A DNA stretch of 10,087 nt, taken from the NCBI RefSeq assembly GCF_041909755.1, contig NZ_JAYRCW010000092.1:1-10087 (forward strand), given 5' to 3'. The translations under genes were made by a program, and so were the position numbers. The first letter of the stretch is position 1, and the number at the start of each line of letters is the position of its first letter. The stretch is from Sandaracinobacteroides sp041909755. GTDB lineage: Bacteria > Pseudomonadota > Alphaproteobacteria > Sphingomonadales > Sphingomonadaceae. The notes under the pieces were generated by a model. That model was not told the DNA's origin. It made no database searches and saw only the letters and a list, made by a program, of their open reading frames with translations. This document shows positions 1-5,192 of the stretch, piece by piece.

Positions 1-256
1 CGCCGGCGCGCGCTGGGCGCTCGCGCGCCTGTGGCGCGGCGGATGGGGCCAGGCCGAAGCCCGGCTGTCCAGCCTCGCCCCGCCCGCCTTCCCCGACGCA
101 CCTTCGGGGCCGCTTCCGCTGCCGCTCATCCAGCTTGACCGGCTCGCGGCAGACGACTGGGCCCGGCTGGCGGCGGGCCAGCCGCTGGCCCGGCCCGCCG
201 GCCCCGGCCGGCAATGGCGCATGGCGCTTGCAGCGATTCGCCACCGGTCGCTCTGA
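1..256 (+). CDS. 3' end of an unidentified gene (possibly squalene/phytoene synthase-like)
   Basis: An open frame enters from the left edge (codons from position 2) and ends at TGA 254-256, giving about 84 residues of C-terminus. The piece is rich in Ala, Leu, Arg and Pro. It opens with a helix containing RWALARLWRGG, passes through a Pro-rich stretch and ends in a basic segment (RQWRMALAAIRHRSL). A final helix with the pattern R-Q-W-R-x-x-x-x-x-I-R-H-R resembles the tail of squalene/phytoene-synthase-like proteins of alphaproteobacteria. That is a family impression from a short, poorly conserved tail and may be wrong. No catalytic motif lies in the window. The next gene starts 108 bases downstream on the same strand, so co-transcription is possible. 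Codon use (G/C at third positions) supports real coding sequence. Confidence 0.5.
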   Translation, partial: AGARWALARLWRGGWGQAEARLSSLAPPAFPDAPSGPLPLPLIQLDRLAADDWARLAAGQPLARPAGPGRQWRMALAAIRHRSL

Positions 257-348
257 ACTGCCCTGATTCCCGGAATTTGCCATGCGCCGCGCACATGCTA
301 GGCATGCGCCGGGGTCGGATCCGGATGGCGCTTGATGCGCCCGATTTC

Positions 349-353
349 AGGGG
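349..353 (+). promoter_or_regulatory. Ribosome binding site of the EF-hand gene
   Basis: AGGGG sits 11 bases before ATG 365. The spacing is slightly long, but no comparable motif precedes the alternative TTG 332 or ATG 335, so it supports 365 as the start. Confidence 0.45.
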
Positions 354-364
354 TTCCGAATCCG

Positions 365-886
365 ATGTTCTCCGGCAGACCGAGCCGCCTTGCCGCACTT
401 GCGGGCGCCCTTCTCCTCGCGATCGGGGCGCTTTCCCTGTGGCTGTCGGCCGATCGCGGCCGGGCGGATGCCGCCTCTGTTCCGCCCCCGGCGGCGGTTG
501 CCGCCGTCAGCGCCCCGGATGCCGCTGCAGACAGGCTGGAAACGCCCGCGCCAAGGCCGGAAAAAAGCCGCGAAGAACAAAGATTTGCCCGCGCCGACCG
601 GGATGACGACGGGCGCATCGCCCAGGCCGAATATCTGCATGCCCGCCGGCGCAATTTCGACAAGCTGGACCGCAACGCAGACGGGGTTCTCCAGTTTGCC
701 GAATATGCCGCCAGCGGCATCGCGAAGTTCGCCTCGGCAGACACCAACCGCGACGGCCATCTGGACGGCGGCGAATATGCCGCGACCGCGCCGAAACCGA
801 AGATTCGACAGACGGCGTCTGCCGATGCCTGCCGCTGTCCGCAGACCGACAGGCTCGCTTCGTCGACGGGCGAGGGCGAAGATTAA
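365..886 (+). CDS. Membrane-anchored or exported EF-hand calcium-binding protein
   Basis: A 173-residue protein with a hydrophobic N-terminal segment (about residues 8-28, after R6 and R9). This is either an uncleaved anchor or a signal peptide with possible processing near RADA-A. A Pro/Ala-rich linker (about 35-70) follows, then three canonical 12-residue EF-hand loops: D78 to E89 (DRDDDGRIAQAE), D102 to E113 (DRNADGVLQFAE) and D126 to E137 (DTNRDGHLDGGE). All three have the acidic or Asn ligands at loop positions 1, 3 and 5, Gly at 6, a hydrophobic at 8 and Glu at 12, so all should bind calcium. The role is probably a periplasmic calcium buffer or sensor; no partner is visible. ATG 365 is preferred because AGGGG lies 11 bases upstream. 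A TTG at 332 and an ATG at 335 would add 11 or 10 residues before the charged N-terminus. The C-terminal tail has a C-R-C pair and an acidic end. Confidence 0.85.
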   Translation: MFSGRPSRLAALAGALLLAIGALSLWLSADRGRADAASVPPPAAVAAVSAPDAAADRLETPAPRPEKSREEQRFARADRDDDGRIAQAEYLHARRRNFDKLDRNADGVLQFAEYAASGIAKFASADTNRDGHLDGGEYAATAPKPKIRQTASADACRCPQTDRLASSTGEGED

Positions 887-981
887 CCGAAAAGAAACAA
901 GGGATTCAGCAAGTATTCAACCGCACGGGCCTTTCTGGCGCGGCGTCGGCGGCCTCTCCCGGCTGTCGGCCAAGTGCATAT

Positions 982-991
982 AAAGGAAAGG
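982..991 (+). promoter_or_regulatory. Ribosome binding site of the outer-membrane protein gene
   Basis: The purine-rich stretch AAAGGAAAGG lies 8 bases before ATG 1000 and fixes that start. The 113 bases between the EF-hand stop and this start contain no promoter that I can call with confidence. An A-rich patch (about 887-902) and TATAAA (978-983) are present, but the latter is too close to the start codon to serve as a -10 element. Confidence 0.7.
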
Positions 992-999
992 TTTCACAC

Positions 1000-1986
1000 A
1001 TGGCACGTGCCACCACTCTCGCGCTCGCAATCGCCGGCGCCTCGGCCCTGTTCGCGGCCTCGCAGGCGTCTGCTGCTGAGCCGTTCAACGGCCCCTATGT
1101 CGGCGCCCAGGCCGGCTGGCAGCACGACAACAACCGCTTCACCCTGCGCGGCGCCACGGGCACCACGACCGACCGCATGTCGGGCGACAGCTTCACCTAT
1201 GGCGCGCAGCTCGGCTACGACTTCAAGACGGGCGAGAATTTCGTTCTCGGCGCGGAAGCCTTCCTGACGGGCGACACCAACAAGGTGCGCGACGGCAACT
1301 CCACCTTCGATGGCGGCCGCTCGCTGGGCCTGCTGGCCCGCGCCGGCGTGCTGGCGTCCCCGCGCACCCTGATCTACGCCAAGGGCGGCTGGGAAAATGG
1401 CCGCTTCACCTATCAGGAGAACGGCATCGGCGTCAGCACCAACCGCGACGGCTGGTCTCTGGGCGGCGGTGTGGAGCAGATGCTGACCGACAATGTGTCG
1501 GCCCGCGTCGAATATCGCCACACCAAGTTCAACAGCTTCAGCTCCTCGGCGCTGGATGCCGCGCTCGGCTCCACGGCCGAAGCCCGCGACAACCGGGACC
1601 GCGTGCGGGGGGGCGTGACCTCCCGCTGCGGCGGCGGCTTTGCGGGCGACCCTGCCGCCCGCCAATCCGATGGAGGGCGGGCGTTCGGCATCGGGCCGAA
1701 CGCCCGCCTTTTCCGTTTCCGGCCCGGCGGTTGCCTCAGGCCGCTTCCGGCACCTTCTGCCCCGGCGCCGCCGCCACTTCCAGCAGCCGCTTTTCCAGCG
1801 CCTTCATCCGCGCCGACCCGTCGATCTTCTCGCCCGTCAGATCCGTCAGATAGAAGGTGTCCACGGCCCGCTCGCCATAGGTCGCGACATGGGCGGAATG
1901 GATCGTCACCTTCGCCCCATACAGCGCGTAGGTCAGCGCATAGAGCAGCGCGGGCCGGTCCAGCGCGTTCACCTCCACGACGGTGA
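1000..1986 (+). CDS. Outer-membrane beta-barrel protein (Omp25/31-type porin family) lacking its normal stop codon
   Basis: Residues 1-25 are a clear Sec signal peptide (MARATTLALAIAG..., cleavage after ASA, before AEPFNGPYVG). Residues 30 to about 210 form the small eight-strand barrel typical of alphaproteobacterial Omp25/31-like proteins. Features are the opening GPYVGAQAGW, alternating aromatic strands such as FTYGAQLGYDF and FVLGAEAF, the strand GGVEQMLTDNVSARVEYRH and a final strand beginning RVRGGVT. The family is usually about 200-230 residues and ends in Y-R-F or similar, directly before the stop. Here that site reads V-T-S-R-C-G (codons 1615-1632) with no stop. The frame then runs through a strong terminator hairpin (1676-1712) and 250 bases into the antisense of glnD, ending at 1986. 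Residues after about 210 look like translated non-coding and antisense DNA (Pro/Arg/Ala-rich). The functional gene therefore most likely ended near 1630, and the locus is either a nonstop pseudogene or carries sequence errors. Confidence 0.8.
   Translation: MARATTLALAIAGASALFAASQASAAEPFNGPYVGAQAGWQHDNNRFTLRGATGTTTDRMSGDSFTYGAQLGYDFKTGENFVLGAEAFLTGDTNKVRDGNSTFDGGRSLGLLARAGVLASPRTLIYAKGGWENGRFTYQENGIGVSTNRDGWSLGGGVEQMLTDNVSARVEYRHTKFNSFSSSALDAALGSTAEARDNRDRVRGGVTSRCGGGFAGDPAARQSDGGRAFGIGPNARLFRFRPGGCLRPLPAPSAPAPPPLPAAAFPAPSSAPTRRSSRPSDPSDRRCPRPARHRSRHGRNGSSPSPHTARRSAHRAARAGPARSPPRR
1676..1712 (+). terminator. Intrinsic terminator of the outer-membrane protein gene
   Basis: This is a perfect 14-base-pair inverted repeat (1676-1689 with 1695-1708, arm GGCGGGCGTTCGGC). 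It has a five-base loop and is followed by TTTT at 1709-1712. The T tract is only on the + strand side, so it terminates transcription from the barrel gene and not glnD, which ends 24 bases further on from the opposite direction. The hairpin lies inside the extended frame of the barrel gene. This argues that the gene should stop upstream of 1676. Confidence 0.88.
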
Positions 1987-4492
1987 AGCGGTTGGACGCC
2001 TTGTTGTCGATGAACAGCTGCGGCACCACGCGGAAGGCTTCCTGCCGCCGCCGCGGCAACGGCTTCGCCGTCAAGCGGTCCGCCAGCCGCACCTTGCCGG
2101 CAAGCGAATCCCGGATCGCCTGCTCCATCCGCGCCAGCCGTTCCGGCTCGTCGAAGGGGCCGCCCAGCGGGTCCTGGATGGTCAGATTGTCCAGCGCCAT
2201 GCCGTCGCGCGTGGTGTGGATGCGTGCGTCCACGATGGTCGCCCCGCCCAGCGCGATCCCGCCCGCGATCCGATAGAACAGCCCCGGGTGATCCGCCGCA
2301 TAGACGGTAACCAGCGTGGTTCCGGCCGCGGGATCCGGCTGCGACCGGATCGTGATCGACTGGTCCGACCGGTCGGCATCGTCCACCATCGCCATGTTCG
2401 CGGCCAGCACGTCGGCGGGTTCCGCCAGCCAGTAACTGTCCGGGAACCGCTTCGCATAGCCCTGGAAGCGGCTGTCGGCCCAGCCCATCACCTGCTGCAG
2501 CCGCCGCTGCCGCGCTTCCACCCGTTCGTGCCGCCCGGTCTGCTTGTGGCCCAGCCGCAGCACTTCCTCGGCCGAATTGTACAGCGTCGTCAGCAGCTGC
2601 GCCTTCCAGCCGTTCCACACGCCCGGCCCGACGGCGCGGATATCCACCACCGTCAGCACCAGCAACAGCCGCAGCCGCTCCGCCGAGGCGACGATCTCCA
2701 CGAAATCGAGGATGGTCTTGAAGTCCGAAAGGTCGCGCTTGAAGGCGGTGGCCGACATCAGCAGATGCTGCCTGACCAGCCAGGCGACAGTGTCCGTCTC
2801 CGCGTCGGTCAGGCCCAGCCGCGGGCACAGCCGGCGCGCCACCTCCTCGCCCAGGATGCTGTGGTCGCCGCCCCGCCCCTTGGCGATATCGTGCAGCAGC
2901 ACCGCCACATACAGCACCCGGCGCGACACGATCTGGCGGATGATCGCGGACGACAGCGGATGCTCGTCGCGCAGCTCCTCCTTCTCGATGCGGGAAAGCA
3001 GCCCGATCGCCCGGATCGTATGCTCGTCCACCGTGTAATGATGGTACATGTCATACTGCATCTTGGCGACGACCCGGCCGAAGTCGGGCACGAACCGCCC
3101 GAACACCCCCGCCTCGTTCATCCAGCGCAGCACCGTTTCCGGATCGCGCGGAGAGGTCAGCACCTCCAGGAACAGCTGGTTGGCGCGCCGGTCCTGCCGC
3201 ACCTTTTCGGTGATCAGCCCCTCGTCGCGCGCGGCCTGCCGCATCGTCATGGGGTGGATTTCCAGCCCCTCCTGCGCGGCCAGCTGGAACAGCTCGATCA
3301 GCCGCACGGGATCGGCCTCGAAGAAATCGTCGGTCGGCGCCTCGATCCGGCCGCGCGTCAGCCGGAAGCCGTTCAGGCGGCGCGGCCGCCGGCTCAGCTT
3401 CGGCATCCAGGCGCTGCGCGCGAACCGCTCTTCCAGATGCGCGAGGAACAGGGCGGTCAGCCCGCCCACCGTGCGCGCCGTCAGGAAGTAGTGGCGCATG
3501 AAGCGCTCGACAGCGGACATGCCCGGCCGGTTGGCATAGCTCATCCGCACCGCCAGCTCGCGCTGCATGTCGAAGGTCAGCCGTTCCTCGGCGCGCCCGG
3601 CAAGGTCGTGCAGGTTGATGCGCACGGCCCACAGATGGTTCTGCGCGCGCTGGAACTGGCGATACTCCTGCGCGGTGAACAGCCCCTTCGCCACCAGCTC
3701 GTGCGCCTCGCGCACCTGGAAGGCGAACTTGCCGATCCAGAACAGCGTCTGCAGGTCGCGCAGGCCGCCCTTTCCGTCCTTGATGTTCGGCTCCACCACA
3801 TAGCGGCTGTCGCCCATCCGGCGGTGGCGCTCGTCGCGCTCGGCCAGCTTGTCCGCGATGAAGGTTCGCGCCTCGCCCGCCATGATGTCGGCGGCGAACC
3901 GGCGGCTCGCCTCGTCATACAGCTGCTGGTCGCCCCACAGATAGCGCGCCTCCAGCAGCGCCGTCTTCACCGAAAGGTCGCCCTTCGCCATGCGGATCAT
4001 GTCGTCCACGGTGCGGGTGGAATGCCCCACCTTCAGGCCCAGATCCCACAGGATATAGAGGATCGCCTCCACCACCTGTTCCACCCAGGCCGTCTGCCTG
4101 AGGGGGGATAGGAACATGATGTCCACATCGGAAAAGGGCGCCATCTCCGCCCGGCCATAGCCGCCCACCGCCACCAGGCAGATGCGCTCGGCGGCAGATG
4201 GATTGTCCCGCGCATAGAGGCTGCCGACGGTCGCGTCATAGGCCAGCCGCAGGATCTGGTCGGTGAGGAAGCTCTGCGCGCTCGCCAGCTCGACGCCGCG
4301 CCCCGGCGTCGCCGCGATGCGCCGCCGGATCTCCGCCCGCCCCTCGTCCAGCGCCGCCTTCAGCACCGCCGCCACGGCCGCGCGCCGCGCTTCGGGCGCC
4401 GCGTCGGCGATGGCCCTGTCCAGCACCTCCACAATCTTGCGGCGATCGATGATGGAACGCCGCTGGGGCACATGCTCGTAAAGGCCAGACAT
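1736..4492 (-). CDS. glnD: [Protein-PII] uridylyltransferase / uridylyl-removing enzyme
   Basis: This is the bifunctional nitrogen sensor. It uridylylates PII proteins (GlnB/GlnK) when glutamine is low and removes UMP when glutamine is high, thereby tuning glutamine synthetase adenylylation and NtrBC signalling in the cytoplasm. The 918 residues are full length for the family. The nucleotidyltransferase motif is at 110-126 (GGYGRAEMAPFSDVDIM), with metal-binding D122 and D124. A conserved GlnD segment follows at 234-248 (EPNIKDGKGGLRDLQ). HHYTVDEHT (484-492) precedes the HD hydrolase signature at 533-544 (LHDIAKGRGGDH, with H534 and D535). Two glutamine-sensing ACT domains lie at about 726-800 (LVTVYAADHPGLFYRIAG) and 835-910 (FTVVEVNALDRPALLYAL). 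All catalytic positions are intact. ATG 4492 is preceded only by a weak AAGAAG. The nearest upstream gene on this strand ends 75 bases away, so glnD may have its own promoter in that gap. Confidence 0.97.
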   Translation of the reverse strand: MSGLYEHVPQRRSIIDRRKIVEVLDRAIADAAPEARRAAVAAVLKAALDEGRAEIRRRIAATPGRGVELASAQSFLTDQILRLAYDATVGSLYARDNPSAAERICLVAVGGYGRAEMAPFSDVDIMFLSPLRQTAWVEQVVEAILYILWDLGLKVGHSTRTVDDMIRMAKGDLSVKTALLEARYLWGDQQLYDEASRRFAADIMAGEARTFIADKLAERDERHRRMGDSRYVVEPNIKDGKGGLRDLQTLFWIGKFAFQVREAHELVAKGLFTAQEYRQFQRAQNHLWAVRINLHDLAGRAEERLTFDMQRELAVRMSYANRPGMSAVERFMRHYFLTARTVGGLTALFLAHLEERFARSAWMPKLSRRPRRLNGFRLTRGRIEAPTDDFFEADPVRLIELFQLAAQEGLEIHPMTMRQAARDEGLITEKVRQDRRANQLFLEVLTSPRDPETVLRWMNEAGVFGRFVPDFGRVVAKMQYDMYHHYTVDEHTIRAIGLLSRIEKEELRDEHPLSSAIIRQIVSRRVLYVAVLLHDIAKGRGGDHSILGEEVARRLCPRLGLTDAETDTVAWLVRQHLLMSATAFKRDLSDFKTILDFVEIVASAERLRLLLVLTVVDIRAVGPGVWNGWKAQLLTTLYNSAEEVLRLGHKQTGRHERVEARQRRLQQVMGWADSRFQGYAKRFPDSYWLAEPADVLAANMAMVDDADRSDQSITIRSQPDPAAGTTLVTVYAADHPGLFYRIAGGIALGGATIVDARIHTTRDGMALDNLTIQDPLGGPFDEPERLARMEQAIRDSLAGKVRLADRLTAKPLPRRRQEAFRVVPQLFIDNKASNRFTVVEVNALDRPALLYALTYALYGAKVTIHSAHVATYGERAVDTFYLTDLTGEKIDGSARMKALEKRLLEVAAAPGQKVPEAA

Positions 4493-4529
4493 ATGGGGCT
4501 TCTTAGCGCCGCGCGGCGCCGGCGGACAA

Positions 4530-4548
4530 CGACCTTTGCAACAGGTCG
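4530..4548 (-). terminator. Weak candidate hairpin in the gap before glnD
   Basis: A six-base inverted repeat (CGACCT / AGGTCG) with a seven-base loop lies between the small hypothetical gene and glnD. On the - strand it is followed by TTGT rather than a true T tract. It could slow transcription from the upstream gene into glnD, but the stem is short and the call is tentative. Confidence 0.2.
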
Positions 4549-4567
4549 CTGCCCGCGATGGCGCGGC

Positions 4568-5098
4568 CTAGCGGCTTACGCTTCCCTTGTTCACCAGCGG
4601 CGGGTCCACGCTGATGAAATAGGGCGAGGAATAGCCGGGCACCTGCAGCACGACGCCGGGCCGGAAATAATAGTTCTTGTCCTCATTCTTGTCGTCCACC
4701 TCGATTTCCGTCGGGCTTCCAACCACCCATTTGGCTTCCACATCGTCCGAATGGGCAGGGCCTGACGGATTGCCGTTCTGGTCGACATCCATCAGCACCA
4801 TGGCGCCCTGGTCGCCCGACAGGTCCGGGGCCCAGCTCGCGGGCACCCAGGTCCCGTTGGGCGCGTTGACGCCGCCGCCCTCCAGCACGAAGGTGATGTC
4901 GACCCGCTTGTGGAACTCGTTCGGATCGAAGGCCGGGGCATTCGTGATGTCGATCTCGCCCGTCGATTGCACCACGCCCGGCATGGACGGCGTCGCGCTG
5001 ATGTAGCGGTAGGTCATCGTGCCGCCATAGCTGTTGTCGTTCGAATTGTAGGTGCCGTTGAAGGTGCAGCCGATCGTCAGCGTCCTGTCCTGTGGCAT
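4568..5098 (-). CDS. Hypothetical small beta-rich acidic protein
   Basis: A 176-residue protein that I cannot assign to a family. It has no signal peptide and no membrane segment. It is rich in Gly, Asn, Asp, Pro and Thr with short alternating strands (RTLTIGCTFNGTYN, KRVDITFVLEG, AMVLMDVDQNG, PGVVLQVPGY), which suggests a soluble beta-sandwich. D104, D106 and N108-N110 (DVDQNGN) and the segment EVDDKNEDKN (133-142) look like acidic loops. The C-terminus has YFISVDPPLVNKG. A DP motif followed by hydrophobics and Asn near the end recalls the small DP-EP family, but only weakly. ATG 5098 is chosen because GAGGGA (5107-5112) ends 8 bases before it; the in-frame ATG 5104 would be only 2 bases from that motif, and an ATG at 5176 has no binding site. 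The gene lies 94 bases downstream of the TIR-TPR gene on the same strand, so co-transcription is possible. Confidence 0.75.
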   Translation of the reverse strand: MPQDRTLTIGCTFNGTYNSNDNSYGGTMTYRYISATPSMPGVVQSTGEIDITNAPAFDPNEFHKRVDITFVLEGGGVNAPNGTWVPASWAPDLSGDQGAMVLMDVDQNGNPSGPAHSDDVEAKWVVGSPTEIEVDDKNEDKNYYFRPGVVLQVPGYSSPYFISVDPPLVNKGSVSR

Positions 5099-5106
5099 CG
5101 CCATTC

Positions 5107-5112
5107 TCCCTC
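5107..5112 (-). promoter_or_regulatory. Ribosome binding site deciding the start of the small hypothetical gene
   Basis: Read on the - strand, GAGGGA is followed by GA, then ATG GCG ATG CC. The second ATG (5098) has 8-base spacing and the first (5104) only 2, so translation most likely begins at M-P-Q-D-R. Confidence 0.6.
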
Positions 5113-5192
5113 GTCTGTTGAACCCCCCACTGCACGGCTGGCTGCGTTCGCCCGGGGGCATTCCGAACGCGGCCATGAAAGTCGGATGGCCT

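Noticed and set aside
281..311. Direct repeat CATGCGCCG (281-289 and 303-311) between the first gene and the EF-hand gene
   Set aside because: Two short copies only, with no known element; likely chance.
214..606. A + strand frame of 130 codons overlapping the end of the first gene and the EF-hand gene
   Set aside because: It is Arg/Cys/Pro-rich without motifs and conflicts with the clear EF-hand frame.
1640..4111. An 823-codon + strand frame opposite glnD
   Set aside because: The translation is Arg/Gln/His/Pro-rich with no recognisable motif. glnD on the other strand has intact domains throughout.
5098..5176. Longer start (ATG 5176) for the small hypothetical protein
   Set aside because: It has no ribosome site, and the extra residues look like translated spacer. 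GAGGGA at proper distance from ATG 5098 is better.
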